DNA of 64,000 bases from Corallococcus sp. AS-1-6 (GCF_020037015.1 NZ_JAIQDE010000001.1:620001-684000), one strand, 5' to 3'; numbered from the stretch's first letter, positions 9,607-19,900 are shown. Numbers and translations are program-made. Notes: generated from the sequence alone by a model not told the origin.

Positions 9607-9948
9607 TCACCCCTGCGACTGGGTGATGTCGCGCAGGTGCTTCCACGGATAGATGCCCGTGGCGTGCTGGTCGCTGAAGACGAACGCGAGCGCGTAGTTG
9701 CCCACCGGCTGCATCTGCAGCACGCGCAGGTTCGCGGGCACCTGCGAGGGGTCCAGCGTGCGCTTCGCCGTCCACTCGTCCACGCACGCGGCGCACGGGC
9801 ACTGCTGGCGCAGCACCTGCGCGGTGGCGGTCGTCGTCACGCCGTCATCCCACGTCAGCGTCAGCGACTCGCCGTCCGCGGACAGCTTCGCATCCGTCGC
9901 GCTGACGGGCTTGGGCGCGGGCTTGATGCGATCCCAGAAATTGCTCAC
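9607..9948 (-). CDS. DUF971-domain protein
   Basis: 113 aa from the GTG at 9948. The upstream GTG at 9957 is in frame, but GGAAGG sits directly against it and is well spaced from the GTG at 9948. The domain shows LTLTWDDGVTTTATAQVLRQ followed by CPCAACVDEW, a cysteine cluster, then the beta-rich core ending in GIYPWKHLRDI. This is the DUF971 / gamma-butyrobetaine-hydroxylase-N-like fold. In other bacteria the domain is found alone or fused to Mrp/ApbC iron-sulfur proteins or to dioxygenases, and its cysteines may bind metal. Exact role unknown. Confidence 0.85.
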   Translation of the reverse strand: MSNFWDRIKPAPKPVSATDAKLSADGESLTLTWDDGVTTTATAQVLRQQCPCAACVDEWTAKRTLDPSQVPANLRVLQMQPVGNYALAFVFSDQHATGIYPWKHLRDITQSQG

Positions 9949-10052
9949 CGAATCCACCTTCCAAGGCTTTGGAGCAGCAGCCCCTCCCTACCATCCTTCT
10001 GGCGGAGTGGGGGACCTGCCGCGAAAGCGAAAGGGCCCGGGGAGCCAGGGCT

Positions 10053-11771
10053 TCAGGAAGCCAGCTTGACGGGCTGCCGGTGGCCCTCCAGCCGCACGCC
10101 CCGCTGGGCCAGCACCGCGCGCAGCGCCTGCACCACCCGGGGGTCCAACTGCGCGCCGCTCAGGTTGTCCAGGATCTCCATCGCCTTCTCCAGCGGCATG
10201 GCCTTCTGGTAGGGGCGCGTGGAGGTGCACGCGTCGAAGGTGTCCGCGCACGCCACGATGCGCGCGAGCATCGGGATGGCCTCGCCCTTGAGCTTGTCCG
10301 GGTAGCCCGTGCCGTCCCAGCGCTCGTGGTGGTGGCGCACGCACGCGCGCACCGAACCCAGGAACGTCACCGGCCCGATGATGGCGTCGCCGATGGCGGG
10401 GTGCTCGCGCATCAGGGACATCTCCTGGTCCGTGAGCCGGGACTGCTTGCAGAGGATGTTCTCCGGGATGCCAATCTTCCCGATGTCGTGGAGGATGCCG
10501 CCGTACTGCAACTGCCGCAGCTCGCGCTCGGTGAGCTTCAGCTCCTTGCCAATCTCCACCGCCACGTCGCCCACCCGCTGGCTGTGGCCGCGCGTGTACG
10601 CGTCCTTGGAGTCGATGGAGTTGGCCAGCGCGACGATGGTCTCCAGGTAGCCCTTCTCCAGGCTCTCGTAGAGGCCGCGCGTCTCCATGTCGTACGCCAT
10701 GAGCTGCTTGCTCATGTAGTTGAACGTCTGGGCCAGCTCCCCCAGCTCGTTCTTCTGCTTCAGGTGCACCTCCACGCCGAACTTGCCGCGCGCCAGCTCC
10801 AGCGACGTGGCGATGAACGTCTTCAGGGGCTGCGTGAGGTTGCGGGAGAAGATGGCCGCCAGCACCAGCGCCACCAGGATGGCGCCGCCCAGGCCCAGGA
10901 GGATTCGCCGCTCCATGGTCTCCACCTGGCGGTAGGCGTGCTCCACCGGCTGCTCGGACACGATGGCCCAGCCCGCCTCCGGCAGCACCGAGTACGCGGA
11001 CACCACCGCGTCGCGCCCCTCGCCGAAGTTGCCCACGTGGAACAGCTCCGTGTCGGGCGTGCCCTCGCGCTGCTTGAGCAGGTGCGCCAGGGGCAGCCGC
11101 TTCGACACGTCGTCCCCCACCGCGCCCAGGTCTCCGCCGCCGGTAATCAGGCGGCCGTGCCGGTCCGCCAGGTACGCGAACCCCGTGCTGCCCACGCGCT
11201 CCTGCGCCAGCATCTGCCTCAGGCCCGCGAGCGTGATGTCCGCGGCCATGTAGCCCTGCACCGGGTCGCCCACGGGGAACGCCAGCGTCACCACCGGCCC
11301 GCCGCCGCCTCCGCCGTGGGACGCCACCACGTCCGAGTAGCGCACCCCCGTGAGTCCCTCGTCCAGGAGGGCCCGCGCGCGCTCCTCGTGCTCCGCCACC
11401 CCGCTGGGCGCCATGTCGTGCACCGCGAAGGCCTGCAGCCCGGGCAGCCGCTGCCGGTCCGCGCCGAACACGGTGAGCGCCAGCAGCTCCGGGCGCTGGT
11501 TGAGCACCGCCGCGATGTGCAGCCGCTGCGTGTCGCGCGGCAGGCTGAAGAAGCCGCCCGGCACGCTGGACAGCCCCACCACGCGCTCCGTGGGGTCCTC
11601 CAGGAAGCTCTCCGCCTTGAGCCGCAGTTGCTTCACGCGCTCCTGCGCCAGCTCCTGCGCGTCGCGGATGAGCAGCTCGCGCGTATGGGACACGGACAGC
11701 CAGCCCACCATCAACGTGGGGATGATGCTGACCACCAGCATCAGGAGGAGGATGGCTTTGAAAAGTCGCAC
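10053..11771 (-). CDS. Membrane sensor with periplasmic domain, HAMP and HD-GYP phosphodiesterase
   Basis: 572 aa, GTG start with GAGGAG upstream. Order of domains: TM1 (about 6-26), a periplasmic double-Cache-like sensor region (about 30-265), TM2 (ILLGLGGAILVALVLAAIF), HAMP (about 290-345), HD-GYP (about 385-550). The catalytic domain is canonical, with the HDIGK pair and HHERWDGTGYP, so c-di-GMP hydrolysis is expected, though this is inferred from the family. No GGDEF domain accompanies it. Upstream and downstream neighbours give no clue to the signal sensed. Confidence 0.92.
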   Translation of the reverse strand: MRLFKAILLLMLVVSIIPTLMVGWLSVSHTRELLIRDAQELAQERVKQLRLKAESFLEDPTERVVGLSSVPGGFFSLPRDTQRLHIAAVLNQRPELLALTVFGADRQRLPGLQAFAVHDMAPSGVAEHEERARALLDEGLTGVRYSDVVASHGGGGGGPVVTLAFPVGDPVQGYMAADITLAGLRQMLAQERVGSTGFAYLADRHGRLITGGGDLGAVGDDVSKRLPLAHLLKQREGTPDTELFHVGNFGEGRDAVVSAYSVLPEAGWAIVSEQPVEHAYRQVETMERRILLGLGGAILVALVLAAIFSRNLTQPLKTFIATSLELARGKFGVEVHLKQKNELGELAQTFNYMSKQLMAYDMETRGLYESLEKGYLETIVALANSIDSKDAYTRGHSQRVGDVAVEIGKELKLTERELRQLQYGGILHDIGKIGIPENILCKQSRLTDQEMSLMREHPAIGDAIIGPVTFLGSVRACVRHHHERWDGTGYPDKLKGEAIPMLARIVACADTFDACTSTRPYQKAMPLEKAMEILDNLSGAQLDPRVVQALRAVLAQRGVRLEGHRQPVKLAS

Positions 11772-11799
11772 GGGGTGGCTCCTCGCTCGGGGCAGGCGG

Positions 11800-12663
11800 C
11801 TACTTCTGCCACCCGTCCTTCACCTTGACGTTGAGTTCGAGCGAATCCGCGGCCAGCTCGAATCGCCGTGTCTGGGAGGGCAGCGACCGCCCCTGCTCCG
11901 GACTCACCGCCGTCACCGTCCAGCGATAACGGCCCGCGGGCAGCGCCGGCAACGTCCATTGCCGCGCGGCCAGCACCGTGCGCACCGGCGCCGGCGCCGC
12001 TCCCTCCTCCACGCCCTCCGCGACGACCTCCACCTCGTAGCGCGTGGCGCCCGCGACGGGGTTCCACGCCAGCGTCACCGGCCCCAGCAGTCCTCCGCCC
12101 CCGGCTCCGGCCGCGGGCTTCAGCGTGAGCCGCGCCTTGTCCGCGGGCTGCGTGGGCTGCGGCGCGCCGGGCGGCTCCGGCAGCACGGTGCCCTGCTGCA
12201 CGCGCACGGACTCGCCCCGGGCCAGCACGCGGGTGGCGTGCTGCGCCTCCACGGTGACGGGAGGCCCCTGCCGGTGGGTGACGGTGGTGGTGCCGCCGTC
12301 ATGGTCCACCTCCACCGTGAAGTTGGAGGGCTGGGGCGGGTTGAGCAGCGCCCACGCCTCGTCCGCCTTGTGCAGCGCGTCCGCGTACCGCGCGGCCTGG
12401 AAGTGCGCCTCCGCGTCCTTCAGGCGGGACTCGGCCTCGCGGCGGCGCGCGTCGTCCGGCGCGGCCTTCACCGCCGCGCGCGACATCTCCAGCGCCTTGA
12501 GCGCCGTCTGCGGCTCCGTCCCGGGCGCCTTCCGGGGCGCCGCCGCGGCGCCGCTTCCAGCAGGGGCCGTGCCGTCCGGAGGCTCGCGCCCCACGGTGGT
12601 CGGTGCGGTTGACGGCACCACGGACAGCCCCATCCACGCGCTCAGCCAGAGGGCGGCCTTCAT
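11800..12663 (-). CDS. Exported protein with TPR-like helices and fibronectin-III-like domain
   Basis: 287 aa. It begins with a signal peptide (MKAALWLSAWMGLSVVPS). Helical repeats of about 70 residues follow (ALEMSRAAVKAAPDD..., AEAHFQAARYADALHKADEAW). Then comes a stretch resembling the C-terminal half of a FecR protein (threonine/valine-rich, LARGESVRVQQGTVL), and finally a fibronectin-III-like domain (LAWNPVAGATRYEVEVV, GRYRWTVTAV). Its ATG overlaps the stop of the FecR gene by 4 nt (ATGA), so the two are translationally coupled and probably work together at the cell envelope. Function unknown. Confidence 0.75.
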   Translation of the reverse strand: MKAALWLSAWMGLSVVPSTAPTTVGREPPDGTAPAGSGAAAAPRKAPGTEPQTALKALEMSRAAVKAAPDDARRREAESRLKDAEAHFQAARYADALHKADEAWALLNPPQPSNFTVEVDHDGGTTTVTHRQGPPVTVEAQHATRVLARGESVRVQQGTVLPEPPGAPQPTQPADKARLTLKPAAGAGGGGLLGPVTLAWNPVAGATRYEVEVVAEGVEEGAAPAPVRTVLAARQWTLPALPAGRYRWTVTAVSPEQGRSLPSQTRRFELAADSLELNVKVKDGWQK

Positions 12664-13115
12664 TGGAATTCAATCTTCCTGCCCGCTCGAACCGTGGCGG
12701 ATGGGGTGGTGACGGACAGCGACTGGGTGGCCGGCTTCTCCAGCGTGGCGTCCACCCGTCCCCGCAGGACGGTGACGTCCGTTCGCAACTTGCTCTCCGC
12801 GATGCCCACCAGGGAATCGCCCCCCAGGTGCAGCGTGCTGCCATTGGCGAACACCACCTGGGCGCTGGCCCCGGCCTCGGTGCGGACCTTGTCGTTTTCG
12901 TAGAGCGGCAGCTCGTCGCGCGCGGAGCTCCACTCGTCCGCCACCGCGCGTTTGATCTGCACGTCCCCCGTCAGCCCCCGCAGGTGCGCGCGCGGCACGG
13001 GCGGAGGCAGGGGCGCCTCGGCGGGCCCTCGGGGCTTCTCATCGGCGGTGCAGCCGGGAGGAAGGGCCATGAGTGCGACCGCGAAAAGCAGGGGAGGCCA
13101 GCGTCGTGCGTTCAC
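12660..13115 (-). CDS. FecR-domain lipoprotein
   Basis: 151 aa from the GTG at 13115. That start was chosen because a GGAAGA site is well spaced from it and it gives a clean lipoprotein signal ending in ALMALPPGC; an upstream GTG at 13139 is in frame. The rest is a FecR-type beta domain: LRGLTGDVQIKR, LPLYENDKVRTEAGASAQVV, NGSTLHLGGDS, TVLRGRVDATL, SVTTPSATVRA. There is no anti-sigma segment, no ECF sigma factor and no TonB receptor nearby. It is therefore not a classical iron-signalling FecR but one of the stand-alone envelope forms. Coupled by a 4-nt overlap to the next gene. Confidence 0.85.
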   Translation of the reverse strand: MNARRWPPLLFAVALMALPPGCTADEKPRGPAEAPLPPPVPRAHLRGLTGDVQIKRAVADEWSSARDELPLYENDKVRTEAGASAQVVFANGSTLHLGGDSLVGIAESKLRTDVTVLRGRVDATLEKPATQSLSVTTPSATVRAGRKIEFQ

Positions 13116-13199
13116 CAGAGGGGTCTTCCTGAAAGCCACTCTACCCGGAATCGCCGCGCCGGAAGGGCCCCCAGCCCCCTCGCGTTCACTCTTGCCCGC

Positions 13200-14003
13200 C
13201 TACTCCAGCCGCCTGTGCGCCAGGCACGGCAAATTCCGCCGGATGCGTGCCTGGAGCTCCGGGTCCACCGGCGCCAGCGCCAGGCCCTCGCCCTCGGAGG
13301 CCCGCGCCGTCACCAGCCCCCACGGGTCCACCACCATCGCGTGGCCGTACGTCAGCCGCTGCGCCGAGTGCCGCCCGCCCTGGGCCGGGGCCAGCACGTA
13401 CGCCTGGTTTTCAATGGCCCGGGCGCGCAGCAGCACCTCCCAGTGGTCCTTGCCCGTCATCATCGTGAAGGCCGCCGGCACCGCGAGCAGCGTCGCCCCG
13501 TCCTTCGACAGCCGCCGGTACAGCTCCGGGAAGCGCAGGTCGTAGCAGACGCTCATGCCCAGCCGGCCCACCGCCGTGTCCGCCGCCACCACCTCCGTCC
13601 CCGGCGCCACCGCCGCGGACTCCTGGTAGGTGGCACCGTCCCCCACATCCACGTCGAACAGGTGCATCTTCCGGTAGACGGCCAGCCGGGCGCCGTCCGG
13701 GCCGAACAGGACGCTGGTGTTGTAGAGCCGGCCGCCGGGCGCCCCCTCCTCCAGGATGGAGCCGGCCAGGAGCGTCGTCCTCGTCCCCCGGGCCAGCTCC
13801 GCCATCCGGCTCAGGGTGGGGCCGTCCAGGGCCTCCGCGGCGGAGGGGCGCTCGGGCTCCGGGCCCATCCAGGAGAAGTTCTCCGGCAGCCCCACCAGGT
13901 GGGCGCCCAGGGAGGCAGCCTGGCGCACGAGGCGCGTGGCCACATCCAGGTTGTGGGCCTTGTCCGCGGTGGACACCATCTGTGCGGCGGCGATGAGGTG
14001 CAT
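13200..14003 (-). CDS. Nitrilase-superfamily C-N hydrolase (Nit1/omega-amidase-like)
   Basis: 267 aa, the usual length. The catalytic triad is visible: E41 in LVGLPENFSWMG, K112 in YRKMHLFDVDV and C153 in SVCYDLRFPELYR. The wording of these motifs is closest to the Nit1/Nit2 branch, whose members hydrolyse deaminated glutathione or omega-amides such as alpha-ketoglutaramate. The exact substrate cannot be fixed from sequence. The enzyme is cytoplasmic and has no signal peptide. It is transcribed divergently from the rimP operon, with about 200 nt between the two starts. Confidence 0.9.
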   Translation of the reverse strand: MHLIAAAQMVSTADKAHNLDVATRLVRQAASLGAHLVGLPENFSWMGPEPERPSAAEALDGPTLSRMAELARGTRTTLLAGSILEEGAPGGRLYNTSVLFGPDGARLAVYRKMHLFDVDVGDGATYQESAAVAPGTEVVAADTAVGRLGMSVCYDLRFPELYRRLSKDGATLLAVPAAFTMMTGKDHWEVLLRARAIENQAYVLAPAQGGRHSAQRLTYGHAMVVDPWGLVTARASEGEGLALAPVDPELQARIRRNLPCLAHRRLE

Positions 14004-14080
14004 GGGGGCGTTATAACGCCACCGGCGTCACTCGGAACCCCTGGGAATCCTTCAGTCCCCGGGGGCGTTTGACCCGGCGC

Positions 14081-14111
14081 CTCGGGGTGTGTCCTTCCTT
14101 TACACCCCGAG
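14081..14111 (+). promoter_or_regulatory. Perfect 10-bp hairpin upstream of rimP
   Basis: CTCGGGGTGT (14081-14090) pairs perfectly with ACACCCCGAG (14102-14111) around an 11-nt pyrimidine-rich loop. It lies in the divergent region between the nitrilase gene and rimP, on the rimP side. It could be part of the rimP-nusA mRNA leader or a protein-binding inverted repeat; sequence alone does not decide. Confidence 0.5.
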
Positions 14112-14159
14112 GGGGCGTGTGTTACGGACGCCTCGACATTTTTCGAACGCATCACATCG

Positions 14160-14185
14160 AAAAGTGGGCCGCCGTGCCCGCTTTT
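14160..14185 (+). promoter_or_regulatory. rimP leader hairpin (attenuator-like)
   Basis: AAAAGTGGGC (14160-14169) and GCCCGCTTTT (14176-14185) form a 10-bp stem with one G-U pair and a 6-nt loop, followed by a T-rich run (14187-14194). The AAAGTGGGC/GCCCxCTTT stem with flanking A and T runs is the known form of the leader hairpin before rimP-nusA operons, where it behaves as an intrinsic terminator or attenuator. Control by NusA or elongation state is inferred from the family. Confidence 0.7.
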
Positions 14186-14213
14186 CGTGTTTTTGGAGAC
14201 CTGTTTCCTGGCC

Positions 14214-14699
14214 ATGGAGTCGAAGAACATCAAACAGACGGTGGAGGAGAAGGCGGCGGCGCTGCTGGATCCCATCGTGGCGAACGAAGGCCTGGAGCTC
14301 CTGGACGTGGAGTACGTCCGCGAGCGTGAGGGCTGGGTGTTGCGGCTGTTCATCGACAAGCCCGGTGGCCGGGTGGGTCTGGACGAGTGCTCCCAGGTGT
14401 CGCGCGCCGTGGATCCGGTGCTCGACGTGGAGGACTTCATCCCCCAGGAGTACAACCTGGAGGTGTCCAGCCCCGGGGTGAACCGGCCCTTGAAGAAGCC
14501 GGCGCATTTCGAACGGGTGAAGGGACAGAAGGTCAAGGTGAAGACCTTCGGCCCGCTGGGCGATCCTCCGCGGAAGAACTTCAGCGGCACGCTCACCGAA
14601 GTGGCGGCCGACGCCATCTCCGTGGACGTGGAAGGGGGCGGCGTGTTCGCCATCCCCTTCAAGGACATCGCCAAGGCCCATCTGGAGTTCGAGTTCTAG
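14214..14699 (+). CDS. rimP: Ribosome maturation factor RimP
   Basis: 161 aa from the ATG at 14214, preferred over the GTG at 14187, which would begin inside the leader's T-rich tract. RimP helps 30S subunit assembly. Visible family segments are LLDPIVANEGLELLDVEYVRE, WVLRLFIDKPGG, VGLDECSQVSRAVDPVLD, YNLEVSSPGVNRPLKK and a C-terminal SH3-like domain with IPFKDIAKAHLEFEF. It is the first gene of the nusA-infB operon, as in most bacteria. Confidence 0.95.
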   Translation: MESKNIKQTVEEKAAALLDPIVANEGLELLDVEYVREREGWVLRLFIDKPGGRVGLDECSQVSRAVDPVLDVEDFIPQEYNLEVSSPGVNRPLKKPAHFERVKGQKVKVKTFGPLGDPPRKNFSGTLTEVAADAISVDVEGGGVFAIPFKDIAKAHLEFEF

Positions 14700-14769
14700 A
14701 AGCCGACATACAGGGGACCCTGTTCGCGCCAGGGCCGCCCGTGGACCCATTTTCGGAGAAGACACAGCC

Positions 14770-16470
14770 ATGCCCACGCCCGCCAACCCGGCCGTCAACC
14801 TCAACCTCGTCCTGGATCAGGTCGCCAAGGACAAGGGCATCGAACGGGCCGTGCTCATTGCCACCCTCGAGGACGCGATGAACACCGCGGCCAAGAAGCA
14901 CTTTGGCCAGGACCGCAACCTGGAGGCCAAGTACGACCCGGAGAAGGGCGTCGTGGAGCTCTTCCAGGCCATCACCGTGGTCGCGGAGATCACCGACCCC
15001 GTCCAGGCGGTGAACCAGATCACCATGGACGAGGCCCACAAGAAGGGCATGGAAGTGGAGCCCGGCGACGAGCTCGTCTTCCAGATCTTCTACCGGGACG
15101 AGGACGCCGCCGAGGCCAAGGCCCAGGACGACCAGTACGGCGACATCCTCCGCCTGAAGACCTTCCGCCGCGGCTTCGGCCGCATCGCCGCGCAGACGGC
15201 CAAGCAGGTCATCCTGCAGCGCACCCGCGACGCCGAGCGCGAGAACGTCTTCAACGAGTACAAGGACCGCAAGAACGAGATCGTCACGGGCATCGCCCGC
15301 CGGTTCGAGCGCGGCAACATCGTGGTGGACCTGGGCCGCGCGGAGGCCGTGCTGCCCGTGCGTGAGCAGGTCCCGCGTGAGACCTACCGCCCGGGCGACC
15401 GCGTCCAGGCGTACGTGCTGGACGTGCTGCGCGAGTCCAAGGGCCCGCAGATCGTGCTGTCGCGCGCGTCCGTGAACCTGCTCACCAAGCTCTTCGAGAT
15501 GGAGGTGCCGGAGATCGCGGAGGGCATCGTCGTCATCGAGGCGGCGGCCCGCGAGCCGGGTGGCCGCGCGAAGATCGCCGTGTCCAGCCGCGACTCGGAC
15601 GTGGATCCGGTGGGCGCGTGCGTGGGCATGAAGGGCAGCCGCGTGCAGGCGGTGGTGCAGGAGCTGCGCGGAGAGAAGATCGACATCGTCCCCTACGACG
15701 AGGACCCGGCGCGCTTCGTGTGCTCGGCCCTGGCCCCCGCGGAGGTCAGCCGCGTCATCATCGACGAGGCCAACCACGCCATGGAGCTCATCGTCCCGGA
15801 CGACCAGCTCTCGCTGGCCATCGGCCGGCGCGGGCAGAACGTGCGCCTGGCCGCCCAGCTCACCGGCTGGAAGCTGGACATCAACAGCGAGAGCCGCGTG
15901 CGGGAGATGCGCGAGTTCGCCAGCCGCTCGCTCGGCGCCCTGCCGGGCGTCAACGAGATGCTGGTGGAGACGCTCTACGCGCACGGCTTCCGTCAGGCGC
16001 GCGACGTGGCGGACGCCAACGCGGAGGTGCTGGCGCAGATCCCCGGCATCGACCCCGCCCGCATCGCCTCCATGCAGGAGGAGGCGCGCAAGCGCATGGT
16101 GGAGGACCAGCAGGAGCTGTCGCGCATGGACTACGAGCGCGAGCAGGCCCGGCTGGCCGAGGCCCGCCGCCACCCGGACGAGCTGTCGCAGCCGGAGCGC
16201 ATGGCGCGCGTGCGCGGCGTCGGTGAGAAGACCATCGAGCAGCTCATCCTCGCCGGCTACCGCACGGTGGAGGACATCGCGAACGAGAAGGACCTCACCC
16301 GCCTGGGCGACGTGCCGGGCGTGGGCATCAAGAAGGCCCGCCAGTTGAAGAGCGCGGCGGAGAACTATCTGGTGGAGGAGGCCAAGCTGCGCGCGGAGCT
16401 CAACGCGGAGCGGGGCATGCTGGCATCGGCAGGCGGGTCGGAGGGCGCGGAAGCGGCCAAGGCACCGTAA
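14770..16470 (+). CDS. nusA: Transcription elongation/termination factor NusA
   Basis: 566 aa. Order: N-terminal RNAP-binding domain (about 1-130), S1 domain (about 135-200, [21 protein letters not shown]), two KH domains ([26 protein letters not shown] and the later [17 protein letters not shown]), then helix-hairpin-helix/acidic repeat regions ([38 protein letters not shown]). Two C-terminal repeats are typical of proteobacterial-type NusA. GGAG lies about 11 nt before the ATG. NusA acts in pausing, termination and antitermination. Confidence 0.96.
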   Translation: MPTPANPAVNLNLVLDQVAKDKGIERAVLIATLEDAMNTAAKKHFGQDRNLEAKYDPEKGVVELFQAITVVAEITDPVQAVNQITMDEAHKKGMEVEPGDELVFQIFYRDEDAAEAKAQDDQYGDILRLKTFRRGFGRIAAQTAKQVILQRTRDAERENVFNEYKDRKNEIVTGIARRFERGNIVVDLGRAEAVLPVREQVPRETYRPGDRVQAYVLDVLRESKGPQIVLSRASVNLLTKLFEMEVPEIAEGIVVIEAAAREPGGRAKIAVSSRDSDVDPVGACVGMKGSRVQAVVQELRGEKIDIVPYDEDPARFVCSALAPAEVSRVIIDEANHAMELIVPDDQLSLAIGRRGQNVRLAAQLTGWKLDINSESRVREMREFASRSLGALPGVNEMLVETLYAHGFRQARDVADANAEVLAQIPGIDPARIASMQEEARKRMVEDQQELSRMDYEREQARLAEARRHPDELSQPERMARVRGVGEKTIEQLILAGYRTVEDIANEKDLTRLGDVPGVGIKKARQLKSAAENYLVEEAKLRAELNAERGMLASAGGSEGAEAAKAP

Positions 16471-16487
16471 CGACAGGGGGTAGGAGG

Positions 16488-16784
16488 ATGCGCCGCGCAA
16501 CCAAACGGCCCGGGACACATCCCATGGAAATCACGGCGTCAGGTCCGGTCAGGACCTGCGTCGGGTGTGGTTCTCGCAAGGCACAGGCGGAACTCACCCG
16601 GTTCGTGGTAGGTCCCCAGGGCGGCGTGGTGGCGGACAGGCGGCGGAGGCTGCCAGGGCGGGGGGCGTACCTGTGCGGTGCCGGTTGTCTGACGGCAGCG
16701 CTCAAGCGTAAGGCGCTGGGCAGGGCCTTCCGGGGCAAGGCGGGGCAGGTCGACCCGTCGGCGCTCGGACAGGCTTGGGAGTGA
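16488..16784 (+). CDS. ylxR: YlxR/RnpM-family RNA-binding protein
   Basis: 98 aa (or 86 aa if the second ATG at 16524 is used; AGGAGG abuts the first ATG without spacing, so the start is uncertain). It carries the YlxR signature VRTCVGCGSRKAQAEL...R and GRGAYLC (DUF448). The family sits between nusA and infB in many genomes. In Firmicutes a member modulates RNase P and binds nucleic acid; that role is not shown for myxobacteria. 17 nt after nusA. Confidence 0.92.
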   Translation: MRRATKRPGTHPMEITASGPVRTCVGCGSRKAQAELTRFVVGPQGGVVADRRRRLPGRGAYLCGAGCLTAALKRKALGRAFRGKAGQVDPSALGQAWE

Positions 16785-16904
16785 GGGCGGGTGGGTGGAG
16801 AGGTTGCGGGGAGAGGTGGTTGTTAAGCACCACTCGCACACAATTTCGGCTTTGGACTAGGGTGCTCGGCCTCGTCGTCGGCGGAGCAGAAGGCCAATCA
16901 AGGT

Positions 16905-19900
16905 ATGTCGAAGAAGCGCGTTCACGAAATCGCCAAGGAGCTCAAGAGCCACGGGATTGAGCTCGACAACAAGGAGGTCGTGACCGAGCTCGCCGGGCTT
17001 GGTTACGACGTCAAGAGCCACTCGTCCTCGCTGGACGATGATCAGGCCACTGCCGCGGTCCAGAAGATCCTGGACAAGCGCAAGCCCAAGCAGGCAGCCC
17101 CGCCCGTCGCCGCCAAGGGCTTCGTGGTGCGCCGCAAGGTCGGTCCTCCCGCGGGCGCGTCCGCCCCGGAGAGCCAGGACGCCTATGCGCAGGCGAACGA
17201 GCCCGCCTACGAGCCGGAGCCCGCGCAGGAACCGCAGGCCGCCGCCCCCATGGAGGCGGAGCCGCAGCAGGCGCCTGCCGCCATGGAGCCGCCGCCCACC
17301 GCCGTGGAGCAGGCCCCCGTGGCCCGCGCTCCGGAGGCCCCGGCCGTGACGGCCACGCCGCCGGAGACGACCGTCGCCTCCATCGCCGCCGCCCCGGAGG
17401 CGCCGCAGGCGCCCGAGGCCCCGGCCGCCCCGCCTGTTGCCGCAACCGCCACCCCGCCCGTGACGCCGCCTTCCACCCCGCCTCCCGCGGCCGTGGTGGA
17501 GACGCCCCGGGCCGCCGAGCCGACCCCGGCCACGGCGACACCGCGCAGTCCTACGCAGGAGAGTCCCCGCTTGCCCAACCCCCCTACGCGCTCGCCGGTC
17601 CCGCCTACCGCACGGACGCCTTCTTCCACGTCGACGTCCGCGACGGTCATCTCCCGAGGTCCCGGCTACGTGCAGCGTCCGGGTTCCACGGGCGGGCGCC
17701 CTGGTGGGCCGCCGGGCAGCCGTCCGGGTGGTCCGGGTGGTCCCGGCAGCCGTCCGGGTGGGCCTGGTGGGCCGGGCAGCCGTCCTGGCGCGCCCATGCA
17801 GGGCCGTCCGGGTGGGCCGCCCATGAACCGTCCGGGGGCGCCCATGCAGGCGCGTCCGGGCCAGACGGGGCCGGTGCGTCCGTCCTCGCCGCCCACGGCC
17901 GGTGGTACGGGGGCCCCGGTGCAGCCGACCGGCCCGACCATCATGGTCGGCGGCGTCCCGCACGCCCAGGTCGCGCCCACGCCGGGCGCCCAGGCGCGCC
18001 CCACGGCCACCCAGGCCGTGGTGATTTCGCGCCCGCTCATCCAGGTCCGCCGCGTCACGCCCACCACGACCCAGGCCAAGCAGTACCCCATGGCCCCGGG
18101 CCGCACGGCGCTGGGCACGGAGAAGCGCGAGTACAAGGTCGTCCCGGATCACCTGGGCCGCGGCCGCGAGCTGGTGGACGTCTCCAAGAACAAGGAGCGT
18201 GGCCAGCGCAAGCGCACGGGTCCTGAGACCACCAGCGTGTCCAAGCAGGAGCTGTCGGACATGGTCTGGGGCCGCATCCAGATCCCCGTCCGCGGCAAGA
18301 AGCGCAAGCCCACGAAGAAGGGCGCCAAGACGCAGATCACCCAGATGGCCGAGGAGAAGAAGGTCATCAAGCTCCAGGAGGGCATCAGCGTCTCCGACCT
18401 GGGTCAGCGCATGGGCATCCGCACCGCGGAGCTCATCAAGAAGCTGATGGGCATGCAGAAGATGGCCACGGCGAACCAGATTTTGGACGCCGACACCGCG
18501 GAGCTCATCGCCACCGACTACCACTGGAAGGTCGAGCGCGTCGGCTTCGAGGTGGAGGACTACCTGCCGGAGGTCGAGGCCCGGGCCGAGGACGAGCGTC
18601 CCCGTCCGCCGGTGGTCACCATCATGGGCCACGTCGACCACGGCAAGACGAGCCTCCTGGACGCCATCCGCCAGGCCAGCGTGGCCGCGGGCGAGGCGGG
18701 CGGCATCACCCAGCACATCGGCGCGTACAGCGTGTCCACCGCGCGCGGCGACGTCACCTTCCTGGACACCCCGGGCCACGAGGCCTTCACGTCCATGCGC
18801 GCCCGTGGCGCCAACGTGACGGACATCGTGGTGCTGGTGGTGGCCGCGGACGACGGCGTGATGCCCCAGACCATCGAGGCCATCAAGCACGCCAAGCAGG
18901 CGGAGGTGCCCATCGTCGTCGCCATCAACAAGATGGACGTCCCGGGCGCCAACCCCGACCGCGTGAAGAAGGACCTCGCGAGCCAGGAGCTGGTGCCGGA
19001 AGAGTGGGGCGGCGACACCATCATGGTGCCCGTCTCCGCGAAGACGAAGATGAACCTGGATCTCCTCCTGGAGAACCTGGCGCTGCAGGCGGAGGTGCTC
19101 GAGCTGACGGCGAACCCGTCGCGTCCGTCCGTGGGCGCCATCGTGGAAGCGAAGCTGGAGCGTGGCCGCGGTCCCGTGGCCACGGTGCTGGTGCAGGAGG
19201 GCACGCTCAAGCTGGGCGACGCCATCGTCACCGGCACGCACTACGGCCGCGTCCGCGCCATGAACAACAGCCGCGGCGAGGCGGTGAAGGAAGTGAAGCC
19301 GGGCTACTGCGCGGAGGTCGTCGGCCTGTCCGGCGTGCCCACCGCGGGTGACGCCATCAACGTCGTCTCCGACGAGAAGGCGGCCAAGCAGATCGCCGAC
19401 CACCGCGGCATGAAGGAGCGGCAGGCGGAGCTCAGCAAGGTCAGCCGCGAGTCCCTGGACCAGCTCTTCGCCAAGACGAAGGCGGGCGGTGGGCCCAAGG
19501 AGCTGCGCGTCATCATCAAGGCGGACGTGCAGGGCTCCGCGGAGGCCGTGCGCCAGGCGGTCGAGAAGCTCACCACGCACAAGGTGCGGGTGGTCATCAT
19601 CGACGCGGGCGTGGGCGCCATCACGGAGACCGACGTCATGCGCGCCGCCGCTTCCAAGGGCGTCGTGCTGGGCTTCAACGTGAAGCCGGAGTCGGGCTCC
19701 GAGGCCGCGGCCAAGGCGCAGCAGGTGACGCTGCAGAGCTACTCCATCATCTACGAGCTCATCGACGGGGTTCGCACGGAGATGGAGGGCCTCCTGGAGC
19801 CCATCCGCACCGAGCGCAAGCTGGGCCGTGCGGAGGTGCGCAACACCTTCAACGTGCCGAAGCTGGGCACCATCGCCGGCGCGGCCGTCCTGGACGGCGT

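Noticed and set aside
12660-13115. FecR iron-signalling system
   Set aside because: No ECF sigma factor, no TonB-dependent receptor and no anti-sigma N-terminus; the protein is a short lipoprotein.
14004-14160. tRNA gene before rimP, as in E. coli
   Set aside because: No cloverleaf or T-loop sequence could be made; only the two hairpins are present.
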